DNA from: Clostridia bacterium
GTDB taxonomy: Bacteria; Bacillota_A; Clostridia; RUG12999
Direction: 5' to 3'
NCBI GenBank assembly: GCA_017558425.1
Contig: JAFYVD010000026.1
Coordinates: 1 to 16,931 of the forward strand
DNA: 16,931 nt
Position numbers and translations under genes: made by a program. Under the pieces are notes generated by a model, which was not told the DNA's origin, made no database searches, and saw only the letters and a list, made by a program, of their open reading frames with translations. Positions 6,617-14,188 of this stretch are shown here, in pieces. Numbering within the stretch: position 1 is the stretch's first letter; each line of letters begins with the position of its first letter.

Positions 6617-8308
6617 TTACATTTTTTCGGGTGCTGAAACGCCAAGAACAGACAGAGCACGGAAAAGCGTATCTTTAACCGTAACAGTAAGTCTGAGTCT
6701 TGCCTGCATAAGAGCTTTGTCGTCTATACGAACATGGCAAGCATTGTAGAATGTATGGAATGCGGAAGCAAGTTCGCAGGTATATCTTGTGAGACCTGTG
6801 GGGTCAAAATGTTCTGCTGCAAGACGGATTTCTTCGGGATAGCTTGCAAGAACTTCCATAAGATTAATTTCTTCGTCTGCGGTTAAGAGAGAAAGGTCAG
6901 TTTCGTTGCAGGAGAGGGGTTTAACGCCTTCCTCTTCAAGTCTGCGGAGAATACTGCAGATTCTTGCGTGAGCATACTGAACATAGAATACGGGGTTGTC
7001 GCTGGACTGTTCAGCCGCAAGGTCAAGGTCAGAGTCGAAATGGCTGTCTGCCGCACGGAGATTGAAGAAGAATCTTGTAGCGTCAAGACCGATATCGTCA
7101 ATCAGGTCGGAAAGTGTAATCATTTCGCCTGTACGTTTGGACATTTTAACGGGCTTGCCTTCTTTTACAAGGCGAACAAGCTGCATCAGGATAACATCAA
7201 GTCTTTCGGGGTCAACGCCGATTGGAGCCATAGCGGCTTTCATTCTTGCAACGTGACCGTGATGGTCAGCGCCCCAGATGTTGATTACCTTGTCAAACTC
7301 ACGAACAAGGAATTTATTGCGGTGGTATGCAATGTCAACCGCAAAATATGTGGGAAATCCGTTTTCACGGATTAAAACGTCGTCTTTATCAAGGCCGAAA
7401 TCGGTGGATTTAAGCCAGAGAGCACCATCTTTTTCGTATGTGTGACCGCTTTTTTTCATAAGTTCAATGGTTTCTTCAACATCGCCGTTTTCGTAAAGCG
7501 ATGTTTCTCTGAACCAAACATCGTAATTAATGCCATAGTTTTCAAGTCCTGTTTTAAGACCTGCAATGTTTTTCTTAAGTGCATATGACGCGAAAACTTC
7601 ACGGCGTTCTTCAGAAGGAACGTCAACATAGCTTTCGGGATGTTCTGCAATGAAATTCTGCATGTGTGTGATGATGTCTTTGCCGTGGTAACCGTCTTCG
7701 GGGAATTCAACTGCCGTCTCACCCAGCATAATCTGGAGATAACGTGCTTCAAGAGATTTTTTCAGTTTGTCAATCTGTGCACCGGCATCGTTGAGATAAA
7801 ATTCTCTTGTAACATCATAGCCGCAAAGGTCTAAAACAGCGGCAAGGCTGTCGCCCAATGCACCGCCACGGGCGTTGCCCATATGCATAGGACCTGTGGG
7901 GTTGGCACTAACAAACTCAACCATTATTTTTTTGCCGCCGCCAATGTCTTGTTTACCATAATCGTCACCCATTTCTTCGGCAAGACGGAGGGCATCGTAA
8001 AGATAATCTTTTTTGAGTGTGAAATTGATAAAACCGGGGCCTGCGGTTTCAGCTTTTTCAATATATGTGCCTTCGAAATTCATACGGCTGATAAGCTCGC
8101 CTGCAATCATAGCCGGAGCCATTTTTGCGGGACGTGCAAGCATCATTGCGGCGTTTACCGCAAAGTCGCCATGAGCCTTTTCACGAGGTTTTTCCACTAC
8201 GAAATCGGGACACTCAGCTTCAATGCCTTTGTCCGAAAGGAAATCGTTTACCGAGTTTGAAACGGTGGTTTTTATCTGTTTTGTAATTTCTGCTATAACG
8301 TTGTTCAT
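6617..8308 (-). CDS. argS: Arginyl-tRNA synthetase
   Basis: A class I aminoacyl-tRNA synthetase that charges tRNA-Arg with arginine in the cytoplasm. The HIGH-type motif appears as HMGN within SANPTGPMHMGNARG, and the KMSKS-type motif as KMSKRTGEM. The C-terminal part matches the DALR anticodon-binding domain. Two starts are possible. An ATG at 8327-8329 overlaps the preceding stop codon but has no ribosome site; the ATG at 8306-8308 has AGGAGA about ten bases upstream and gives the usual MNNxxxEI N terminus, so I chose it (563 residues, normal length). A DUF1934 gene just upstream of argS is also found in Bacillus (ywiB-argS). Confidence 0.96.
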   Translation of the reverse strand: MNNVIAEITKQIKTTVSNSVNDFLSDKGIEAECPDFVVEKPREKAHGDFAVNAAMMLARPAKMAPAMIAGELISRMNFEGTYIEKAETAGPGFINFTLKKDYLYDALRLAEEMGDDYGKQDIGGGKKIMVEFVSANPTGPMHMGNARGGALGDSLAAVLDLCGYDVTREFYLNDAGAQIDKLKKSLEARYLQIMLGETAVEFPEDGYHGKDIITHMQNFIAEHPESYVDVPSEERREVFASYALKKNIAGLKTGLENYGINYDVWFRETSLYENGDVEETIELMKKSGHTYEKDGALWLKSTDFGLDKDDVLIRENGFPTYFAVDIAYHRNKFLVREFDKVINIWGADHHGHVARMKAAMAPIGVDPERLDVILMQLVRLVKEGKPVKMSKRTGEMITLSDLIDDIGLDATRFFFNLRAADSHFDSDLDLAAEQSSDNPVFYVQYAHARICSILRRLEEEGVKPLSCNETDLSLLTADEEINLMEVLASYPEEIRLAAEHFDPTGLTRYTCELASAFHTFYNACHVRIDDKALMQARLRLTVTVKDTLFRALSVLGVSAPEKM

Positions 8309-8328
8309 CTTTTGCAAATCTCCTGACA

Positions 8329-8739
8329 TTAATTATATTTAAGTTTAAATTTATTCTCTGTTATATCTCCGGCGAAATCGAGATGATAATTCATATAAAT
8401 TTCGCCGCTGCTGCCGTCGGCATTCACCGACATTTCGGTCACGCGGATTTTTAGCGGCAGACTGCCGTACGGGGTGTTATAAGACCCTTCGTAGGGAATA
8501 TCTTTGCAAAACACCAGGCGAGAATCCACATTGCCGCTGCGGATAAGTTCAATCCTGTTCGGCTTTATTTTAACCTTGGTGGTTGTTTTGCCGAATTCTT
8601 CGGGGTTTTCCATATATGTAACATACAAAAGTCCTTCGCCAGAAAAAGCGTTGCCCTTTGTTTTGGTGGAAATGTGACGGGGTTCATCGCCTTTCGGGAA
8701 ACTATCTGTAGTTATTTCAATATTAACTTCCTTTTTCAT
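8329..8739 (-). CDS. DUF1934 (YwiB-family) small beta-barrel protein
   Basis: A 136-residue cytoplasmic protein without signal peptide or membrane segment. The alternating strand pattern (EVNIEITTDS, GLLYVTYME, TKVKIKPNRIELIRSG, GSLPLKIRVTEMSV, IYMNYHLDFAG) and position before argS match the DUF1934/YwiB family, whose biochemical role is not established; its fold is lipocalin-like. The start at 8737-8739 is chosen over an upstream ATG nine codons earlier because GAGGT lies a few bases before it and the protein then begins MKKEVNIEI as in relatives. It follows the murI stop after seven bases, so translation is probably coupled. Confidence 0.85.
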   Translation of the reverse strand: MKKEVNIEITTDSFPKGDEPRHISTKTKGNAFSGEGLLYVTYMENPEEFGKTTTKVKIKPNRIELIRSGNVDSRLVFCKDIPYEGSYNTPYGSLPLKIRVTEMSVNADGSSGEIYMNYHLDFAGDITENKFKLKYN

Positions 8740-8746
8740 ACAAACC

Positions 8747-9559
8747 TCATTCCGAATATTTTTCAATATCCACTGTTTCCACCATACCGCCTATTTCTCT
8801 GCCAAGAAACATACTGCCGACTTTTTCGAAACTGTCCACCTTGTCACTTACGAAAAAGCTGTAAGATGCTCCGGACTTGCCCGATTGCATATCGTGAGAC
8901 GAAAGAAAGTCTTTTAAATATGCTGCTGTTTCGTAGCCGGGGTCGATAAGCGTTACATCTGCTCCCATTATATCACTGATAAGCGGTTTTATCAATGGAT
9001 AATGTGTGCAACCCATGATAAGAGTGTCAGCGGAGGAAGATTTTATACTTTCAAGATATTCTTCTGCAATAAGTTTTGTGGCGGGGTGGGTCAAAAATCC
9101 GTTTTCCACCAGTGGCACAAAGAGCGGACAAGCCGTTTGGACGACCTCAGCATCGGGGGAAAGTTCTTTTATCTTTGCGGCATATTTGCCGGAAGAAACA
9201 GTTCCCGAAGTGCCGATAACGCCGATTTTTTTGCTGTGCGATGCAGCTGTGGCGGCGTTTACCGCAGGTTCAACCACGCCTATTATGGGAATGTCAAACT
9301 TAGATTTTAAAATGTTGATTGCGATGGAACTTACGGTCCCGCAGGCGATAACAACTGCCTTGATGTCAAAGGTTTTTAAAAAGTTTACATCACCTATGGA
9401 ATATTTGGTTATTGTTGCAGCACTTCTTGTGCCGTAAGGAACCCTGCCGGTATCGCCAAAATAAATTACGTCCTCGTTGGGAAGCAAGTTCATTATTTCC
9501 TTGACGCAGGTGAGGCCGCCAAGACCCGAGTCAAAAACACCGATTGGTCTGTTATCCAA
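8747..9559 (-). CDS. murI: Glutamate racemase
   Basis: A 270-residue cofactor-independent racemase that makes D-glutamate for peptidoglycan. Visible active-site elements are D10-S11 in VFDSGLGG, the PYG loop (41-43), the first catalytic cysteine C73, and the second, C184, in GCTHYP, plus the IGVIGT block. The residue after C73 is glycine rather than the usual asparagine: IACGTVSS instead of an ACNTA-type motif. The start is TTG at 9557-9559 with AAGGAG about nine bases upstream. It is preceded by rodA, so wall-precursor synthesis and wall-elongation genes share a transcript. The ribosome site can be drawn into a hairpin in the rodA-murI gap. Confidence 0.95.
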   Translation of the reverse strand: MDNRPIGVFDSGLGGLTCVKEIMNLLPNEDVIYFGDTGRVPYGTRSAATITKYSIGDVNFLKTFDIKAVVIACGTVSSIAINILKSKFDIPIIGVVEPAVNAATAASHSKKIGVIGTSGTVSSGKYAAKIKELSPDAEVVQTACPLFVPLVENGFLTHPATKLIAEEYLESIKSSSADTLIMGCTHYPLIKPLISDIMGADVTLIDPGYETAAYLKDFLSSHDMQSGKSGASYSFFVSDKVDSFEKVGSMFLGREIGGMVETVDIEKYSE

Positions 9560-9570
9560 AAATTAACACT

Positions 9571-9601
9571 CCTTAAGCCGAGGGGATAAGACCCCGTAAG
9601 G
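9571..9601 (-). promoter_or_regulatory. Hairpin covering the murI ribosome site
   Basis: On the minus strand CCTTA (9597-9601) can pair with TAAGG (9571-9575), and GGGG (9592-9595) with CCCC (9582-9585), leaving a six-base loop and an asymmetric internal loop. The distal arm contains the start of the AAGGAG ribosome site of murI. There is no T-run, so it is not a terminator; translational control or an RNA-processing barrier are possible. Confidence 0.35.
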
Positions 9602-10708
9602 TTAAAAATTAATCATTTTCTGACGGGCACTTACGCTTAATACCAGCCCTAAAGCCGTCATGCTTGTTACCATTGAAGAGCCGCCATAGCTCAGGAAAGG
9701 AAGGGGAATGCCGGTAACGGGCATTACACCTATGCACATACCGATATTTTCAAACACCTGGAACAAAAGCATTGCTCCGATACCGATGCAGAGATATTTG
9801 CCATAATCGCTGCGGGCGTTCATACCGGTGATGAAACATTTTATAATAATGGCAAGAAGCACGGCAATAACAAGGAAGGAACCTATAAAGCCGAGTTCTT
9901 CGCCGATAACGCCGAAAATAAAGTCGGTGTGTTTAGCAGGCAAAAGTCCAAGCTGAGTCTGCGTGCCTGAGAAAAGTCCGCTTCCGGCAAATTCGCCCGA
10001 ACCGATTGCAATTTTCGACTGCATTACCTGATATCCTGCTCCTGCAGGGTCATTCTCAGGGTGAAGGAAAGAAATAATTCTGTCCTGCTGATATGGTTTT
10101 AAGATGAAAAACCATGCAACGGGCACGAAAAGTGCAAAAGCTCCTGCCCAGGAGAAAAGTATACGATATTTCAGACCTGCCGCAAAAATCATACAAAGGA
10201 ACATAAAGATGTAAACCATAGCTGTTCCGTAGTCTGGCTGCATAAGCACAAGGCCGATAAGCACCCCTGCGTGGACAAGCAGACCGAGAAGGGGGAGCGG
10301 GCGGTTTAATGAATCGCCTGAGGCTTCAAGGTGTTTTGCAAAAGTGAGTGCAAACCCTATTTTTACAAACTCAGATGGCTGGATACCAATTCCGGCAAAC
10401 CTGATCCAACCCTTTGTGCCAGCTTCCTCGGTACCGAAAATCAGCACGAATAAAAGCAGGCAGATACAAAAGAAGTACCACAGCACCGGTTTTTCTTTAA
10501 ATCTTTCAAAGTCGAAAGAAATCATGGTAAGCATCATAAAAAGCCCTATTACAAAAGCACCCGACTGAACTATTATAAACTTCATTCCGCCGTCATAGGA
10601 CTTTGTGGCGCTTGCTATCATCACAATTCCAAAAACAGAAAGGAGCATTGGCAGAAAAAGCAGAGTTTTGTCTGCCGAAGACAAAAGCTTTTTCATGTTC
10701 TGAAGCAT
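9602..10708 (-). CDS. rodA: RodA, SEDS-family peptidoglycan glycosyltransferase
   Basis: A 368-residue polytopic membrane protein of the SEDS family, which polymerises lipid II into glycan strands together with a class B penicillin-binding protein during cell elongation. It has about ten hydrophobic segments. Family signatures include W101 in TKGWIRF, IQPSEFVK (109-116), MQPDYGTA, and D262 in LPAKHTDFIFGVIGEELGF. The tryptophan and the TDFIF aspartate correspond to the residues essential in Bacillus RodA. The late LPFLSYGGSS block is also diagnostic. RodA is favoured over FtsW or SpoVE from general resemblance and the absence of division genes nearby. The ATG follows GGAGG at seven bases; it heads a minus-strand operon with a strong promoter. 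Confidence 0.9.
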   Translation of the reverse strand: MLQNMKKLLSSADKTLLFLPMLLSVFGIVMIASATKSYDGGMKFIIVQSGAFVIGLFMMLTMISFDFERFKEKPVLWYFFCICLLLFVLIFGTEEAGTKGWIRFAGIGIQPSEFVKIGFALTFAKHLEASGDSLNRPLPLLGLLVHAGVLIGLVLMQPDYGTAMVYIFMFLCMIFAAGLKYRILFSWAGAFALFVPVAWFFILKPYQQDRIISFLHPENDPAGAGYQVMQSKIAIGSGEFAGSGLFSGTQTQLGLLPAKHTDFIFGVIGEELGFIGSFLVIAVLLAIIIKCFITGMNARSDYGKYLCIGIGAMLLFQVFENIGMCIGVMPVTGIPLPFLSYGGSSMVTSMTALGLVLSVSARQKMINF

Positions 10709-10751
10709 AAAAAGCCCTCCTTATTATAATATATAATAAAAACAACTGTCG

Positions 10752-10765
10752 AAAATGTACATTTT
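10752..10765. promoter_or_regulatory. Perfect 14-bp palindrome in the rodA leader
   Basis: AAAATGTACATTTT is its own reverse complement. CTGT at 10746-10749 and ACAG at 10768-10771 extend it to an interrupted 26-bp palindrome. It lies about 40 bp downstream of the rodA -10 box, inside the 5' leader, so it could be an operator that blocks elongation. No cognate regulator is recognisable. Confidence 0.35.
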
Positions 10766-10803
10766 TAACAGATAAAAACAGGCGAAAAATACCCATTATG
10801 GCT

Positions 10804-10832
10804 ATTATAACACAAATGATGAAAAAAGTCAA
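10804..10832 (-). promoter_or_regulatory. Sigma-A promoter of the rodA operon
   Basis: On the minus strand TTGACT (10827-10832) is followed after 17 bp by a perfect TATAAT (10804-10809). The rodA start lies about 95 bases downstream, leaving a leader of roughly 90 bases. The promoter stands back to back with the DeoR-gene promoter. Confidence 0.85.
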
Positions 10833-10850
10833 AAAAATATTGATTTTCTA

Positions 10851-10879
10851 TTGACTTTTTTTGAAAAAAGGAGTATGAT
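10851..10879 (+). promoter_or_regulatory. Sigma-A promoter of the DeoR-dehydrogenase operon
   Basis: TTGACT (10851-10856) and TATGAT (10874-10879) are separated by 17 bp. Transcription should begin near 10886, at the edge of the inverted-repeat cluster of the presumed operator. It is the only promoter I see for the whole rightward gene set. Confidence 0.8.
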
Positions 10880-10886
10880 ATAAATG

Positions 10887-10925
10887 AACATTTTTTGTTA
10901 GAATTTAACATTCGGGTGTTAAATT
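10887..10925. promoter_or_regulatory. Presumed DeoR operator: phased TGTTA/TAACA half-sites
   Basis: A perfect 9-bp inverted repeat, AATTTAACA (10902-10910) and TGTTAAATT (10917-10925), is separated by six bases. Further half-sites AACA (10887-10890) and TGTTA (10896-10900) precede it, so four half-sites of alternating orientation recur every 10 to 11 bp, about one helical turn. The cluster overlaps the expected transcription start and leader of the regulator gene, a classic position for autorepression. Assignment to the adjacent DeoR protein is inference. Confidence 0.6.
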
Positions 10926-10942
10926 GTGAAAAGGAGCGTGAT

Positions 10943-11707
10943 ATGGTGGTCAAGAGGATTGATACTGTAAACGCTTACATACAGAAGATGGACGAGGTAA
11001 AGCTGGCGGAGCTTGAAAAAATGCTTCCTGATGTTTCTTCCATGACATTGCGCCGTGACCTTGAGCAACTTGAAAAAAGGGGCGAAATCATCCGTATAAG
11101 AGGTGGTGCGAGGTCTATAAAATCTCTTTCCAAAAGAATGATAAAGGAAGAGAACTATACAAGGCGTATGGAGGAAAATCCTGAAGGTAAGAAGGTTATC
11201 GGGCGGAAAGCAGCGGAACTTCTGGCTGAAAATGAAAGTATATACATAGACTCGGGAACGACGGCGATGTGTCTGGCGGAAAGTGTGCCTGATATAACCC
11301 TGTCGGTGCTGACCGGTGCGCCCAATGTAGCAATTGAGCTTGCAAGGCGTAAGAAGATAGAGGTAACCATGATCGGAGGGCAGCTGTCCAGAGAGAACTT
11401 TTCAGTGTCCGGTATGATAAGTGTTGACTTCGTGAAAAATACAAATATTCACACGGCCTTCATTTCGACAAGCGGATATGCCGCTGACAGCGGGTTTACT
11501 TCGGGCAGTCTGAATGAATGTGAAGTGAAAAAAGCTGTTATCAGTAAAGCTAAAAAAGTTGTACTGATGATGGACACGTCAAAGATTGATAAAACGCATA
11601 TGTTTACATTTGCGGGTCTTGACGATATTGATGTTATTGTTACAGATAGTCCGCTTCCGCCACATTTGGCAAAGGAAGCAAAGGCTAAAGGAATAAAAAT
11701 AATTTAA
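10943..11707 (+). CDS. DeoR-family sugar-responsive transcription regulator
   Basis: A 254-residue DeoR-family regulator. The N-terminal winged helix-turn-helix (about 18-55) carries SSMTLRRDLEQLEKRGEI followed by RIRGGA, the family hallmark. The C-terminal DeoRC domain has the sugar-phosphate pocket signatures YIDSGTTAMCLAE, LTGAPNVA, MIGGQLS and MMDTSKID. Family members are usually repressors released by a phosphorylated sugar intermediate, so the effector is probably a metabolite of the downstream pathway. The ATG at 10943 is chosen because AAGGAG lies six bases upstream; a TTG at 10895 would start inside the operator-like repeats and lacks a ribosome site. It is the first gene of the operon and probably controls itself. 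Its codon choice (AGG, CGG and ATA present) differs from the enzyme genes that follow. Confidence 0.92.
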   Translation: MVVKRIDTVNAYIQKMDEVKLAELEKMLPDVSSMTLRRDLEQLEKRGEIIRIRGGARSIKSLSKRMIKEENYTRRMEENPEGKKVIGRKAAELLAENESIYIDSGTTAMCLAESVPDITLSVLTGAPNVAIELARRKKIEVTMIGGQLSRENFSVSGMISVDFVKNTNIHTAFISTSGYAADSGFTSGSLNECEVKKAVISKAKKVVLMMDTSKIDKTHMFTFAGLDDIDVIVTDSPLPPHLAKEAKAKGIKII

Positions 11708-11721
11708 GAAAGGTAAATGAT

Positions 11722-12993
11722 ATGAAAACTACAGCAGTAAGAATCTATGGCGAAAAAGATTTAAGACTTGAAACTTTTGAACTTCCCGCTATTAAAGAAG
11801 ATGAAATACTTGTTAAAATTATTTCTGACAGTATTTGTATGTCATCTTACAAAGCGGCAATTCAGGGTGGCAAACATAAGAGAGTGCCCAACGATGTTGC
11901 AGAAAATCCGGTAATCATCGGTCACGAATTCTGTGGCGAAATCGTTGAAGTTGGCGCAAAATGGCAGAAAGACTGGAAACCGGGCGATAAATTCACAATG
12001 CAGACAGCTATCAACTACAAAGGTAGCCTTGATGCTCCCGGCTATTCCTTTAAATATGTAGGCGGCGACGCTACATACGCAGTTGTTCCCTTTATGGTAA
12101 TGGAACAGGATTGCCTGCTTCCTTATAATGGTGATGCATATTTCTATGGTTCACTTTCCGAACCTATGAGCTGTATCGTTGGCGGTTACCATGCTAACTA
12201 CCACACAACAGCAGGTAAATATGTTCACGAAATGGGCATTAAAGAAGGCGGTAAAGCTGCAATTCTCGCAGGCGTTGGTCCTATGGGTCTTGGTGCGATT
12301 GACTATGCAATCCACTGCGACAGAAAACCTTCTCTTCTTGTTGTAACAGATATCGACGATGCAAGACTTGAAAGAGCGGCGTCTCTCCTTACTGTTGAAG
12401 AAGCTAAGAAAAACGGCGTTGAACTTATCTACGTTAACACAGCTAAAGTTGACGATCCTGTTGCTTATCTTAAAGAAATCTCCGGCGGAACAGGTTACGA
12501 TGATGTATTCGTATATGCTCCCGTTAAACCGGTTGTTGAACAGGGCGATGCAATCCTCGGTAACGATGGTTGTCTCAACTTCTTCGCAGGTCCTACAAAC
12601 ACAGCGTTCAGTGCAGAATTCAACTTCTACAATGTTCACTACGCTTCAACTCACATTGTTGGTACAAGTGGTGGTAACACAGACGATATGAGAGAATCCA
12701 TTGCTATGATGGAAAAAGGATTAATCAATCCTGCCGCTATGATTACTCACGTTGGTGGTCTTACAAGTGCTGTTGAAACAACACTTAACCTGCCCAACAT
12801 TCCCGGTGGTAAAAAACTTGTTTACACACACAAAGATATGCCTATGACAGCAATCGCTGACTTTGCAGAACTCGGTAAAACAGATAAATTCTATGCTGAC
12901 CTTGCTGAAATCGTTGCAAAAGCTAACGGCTTGTGGTGTAAAGAAGCTGAGGATTATCTCCTTGCTAATGCAAAAGACATTGAGGTGAAATAA
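11722..12993 (+). CDS. Zinc-dependent MDR dehydrogenase, YggP / L-sorbose-1-phosphate reductase (SorE)-like
   Basis: A 423-residue medium-chain dehydrogenase. The N-terminal GroES-like domain has likely catalytic zinc ligands C39 (SDSICMSS), H68-E69 (IIGHEFCGE) and E147 (LSEPMSC). The four-cysteine structural zinc loop of classic alcohol dehydrogenases is missing. The NAD(P)-binding fold begins with AGVGPMGLGAIDYAI (183-197). Long blocks such as HANYHTT, CLNFFAGPT, FNFYNVHY and LNLPNIPGGKKL match E. coli YggP and the sorbose reductase family from memory, so a ketose-phosphate or polyol-phosphate is the likely substrate; the direction is unknown. It follows the regulator by 14 bases with an AAAGG ribosome site. 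Every arginine codon I checked is AGA, a sign of strong expression. An alternative is a 2,3-butanediol-type diol dehydrogenase. Confidence 0.88.
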   Translation: MKTTAVRIYGEKDLRLETFELPAIKEDEILVKIISDSICMSSYKAAIQGGKHKRVPNDVAENPVIIGHEFCGEIVEVGAKWQKDWKPGDKFTMQTAINYKGSLDAPGYSFKYVGGDATYAVVPFMVMEQDCLLPYNGDAYFYGSLSEPMSCIVGGYHANYHTTAGKYVHEMGIKEGGKAAILAGVGPMGLGAIDYAIHCDRKPSLLVVTDIDDARLERAASLLTVEEAKKNGVELIYVNTAKVDDPVAYLKEISGGTGYDDVFVYAPVKPVVEQGDAILGNDGCLNFFAGPTNTAFSAEFNFYNVHYASTHIVGTSGGNTDDMRESIAMMEKGLINPAAMITHVGGLTSAVETTLNLPNIPGGKKLVYTHKDMPMTAIADFAELGKTDKFYADLAEIVAKANGLWCKEAEDYLLANAKDIEVK

Positions 12994-14154
12994 ATGAAAT
13001 TTTACGAAGGTTTTGATAAAGAAAGAGCGGCTCAGCTTGCTCCCGCAATCAGAATGCTGCTCGGGGAAAACGGCTACAGCGTAAAAACTGTTGCAACCGA
13101 AAAAGATTATGATTTAAGCGGCAAAAAAGCTGTAGTTGTAAAATACTTTGAAAATCTTGATGAGCAGTATGCTGCAATCGAAAAAGCAATCGCTGATGCA
13201 AAAGAAGCTCCCGAATATGTTGCAGTTGAAGGATTTGCCGTCTTTGCGGCAGGTTCTTGCAAAGCGGCTGCTGATGCAGCTGTGGACAAGCTTCTCGGCG
13301 GAAGCGGTGAATACTCCGCTTGCAGTTGCTACAGAAGAATTGCAGACAAAATCATTATTGTAACAGGTAGTGCTCAGGGGTTTGGCCAGGGTATCGCAGA
13401 AGAACTGCTGAAAGCAGGCGGTGCGGTTGTAATCGCTGACCTTAACTACGAGCTTGCAGAAACAAACTGCAAAAAACTTGCTGAAACTTACGGTTCAAAT
13501 GTAATGCCCGCTAAAGTTGACGTTACAAGCGAAGAATCCACAAAAGAACTTATTATTGATACAGTTCTTGAATTTGGCGGCCTTGATGCATATGTTAACA
13601 ATGCAGGTATCGCTAAAGCAGGCAACCTTGAAGAAATGACTCTTCAGACATTAGAGTTCACCAACAAAGTAAACTACAATGCTTACTTCCTCGGCGCAAA
13701 ATATGCAAGCCGTACAATGAAAATTCAGCACAGATTCAATAAAAATTATTATGCTGATATCATTCAGGTTAACTCAAAATCCGGTCTTGAAGGCTCAAAC
13801 AAAAACTTTGCTTACGCAGGCAGTAAGTTTGGTGGCATAGGTCTTACACAGAGCTTTGCACTCGAACTTGTTGAATATAACATTAAAGTAAATGCAGTAT
13901 GCCCCGGCAACTTCTTTGAAGGTCCCCTCTGGTCCGACCCGGAAAAAGGTCTGTTTGTTCAGTATCTTAACGCAGGCAAAATACCCGGTGCGAAAACAGT
14001 TGAGGATGTTAAAAAGGCTTACGAAGCTAAAGTTCCCATGAACAGAGGCTGCTGGCCCAGTGACGTTGCTAAAGCAATTATGTACTGCATGGAGCAGGAC
14101 TATGAAACCGGTCAGGCAATCCCCGTTACCGGCGGACAGGTTATGCTGAAGTAA
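12994..14154 (+). CDS. Short-chain dehydrogenase, sorbitol-6-phosphate 2-dehydrogenase (SrlD)-like, with N-terminal extension
   Basis: A 386-residue protein; the dehydrogenase proper occupies about 118-386. It has the Rossmann motif TGSAQGFGQG (124-133), an acidic D149 after the second strand (favouring NAD over NADP), NNAG (202-205), S261 and the catalytic pair Y274 and K278 in YAGSKFG. The segments VNSKSG, KFGGIGLTQSFALELVEYNIKVN, and RGC plus VTGGQVM near the C terminus resemble E. coli SrlD, which interconverts sorbitol-6-phosphate and fructose-6-phosphate. Residues 1-117 form an extra alpha/beta-looking region that I do not recognise and that ordinary members of about 260 residues lack. 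The ATG directly abuts the preceding stop codon, with GAGGTG inside the end of the previous gene, so translation is coupled. Confidence 0.88.
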   Translation: MKFYEGFDKERAAQLAPAIRMLLGENGYSVKTVATEKDYDLSGKKAVVVKYFENLDEQYAAIEKAIADAKEAPEYVAVEGFAVFAAGSCKAAADAAVDKLLGGSGEYSACSCYRRIADKIIIVTGSAQGFGQGIAEELLKAGGAVVIADLNYELAETNCKKLAETYGSNVMPAKVDVTSEESTKELIIDTVLEFGGLDAYVNNAGIAKAGNLEEMTLQTLEFTNKVNYNAYFLGAKYASRTMKIQHRFNKNYYADIIQVNSKSGLEGSNKNFAYAGSKFGGIGLTQSFALELVEYNIKVNAVCPGNFFEGPLWSDPEKGLFVQYLNAGKIPGAKTVEDVKKAYEAKVPMNRGCWPSDVAKAIMYCMEQDYETGQAIPVTGGQVMLK

Positions 14155-14188
14155 TTTTGTAAAATATTGATTTAAGGAGGATATACTT

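Noticed and set aside
8309..8329. Upstream ATG adding seven residues to ArgS
   Set aside because: It overlaps the preceding stop codon but has no ribosome site, while the ATG at 8306-8308 has AGGAGA at good distance and gives the usual N terminus.
9571..9601. GGGG/CCCC hairpin after rodA as a transcription terminator
   Set aside because: No T-run follows and murI begins at once, so termination here is unlikely; it is reported instead as a possible translational element.
10725..10730. TATAAT next to the rodA ribosome site as a second -10 box
   Set aside because: It nearly touches the GGAGG site, so transcripts would lose it, and the only -35 candidate is poor; the promoter at 10804-10832 is far better.
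10895..10942. TTG start extending the DeoR regulator by 16 residues
   Set aside because: It would place coding sequence over the inverted-repeat half-sites and has no ribosome site; the ATG at 10943 has AAGGAG six bases upstream.
12151..12639. Minus-strand open frame of 162 codons
   Set aside because: It is the shadow of the YggP-like dehydrogenase gene, which has clear motifs and a ribosome site on the plus strand.
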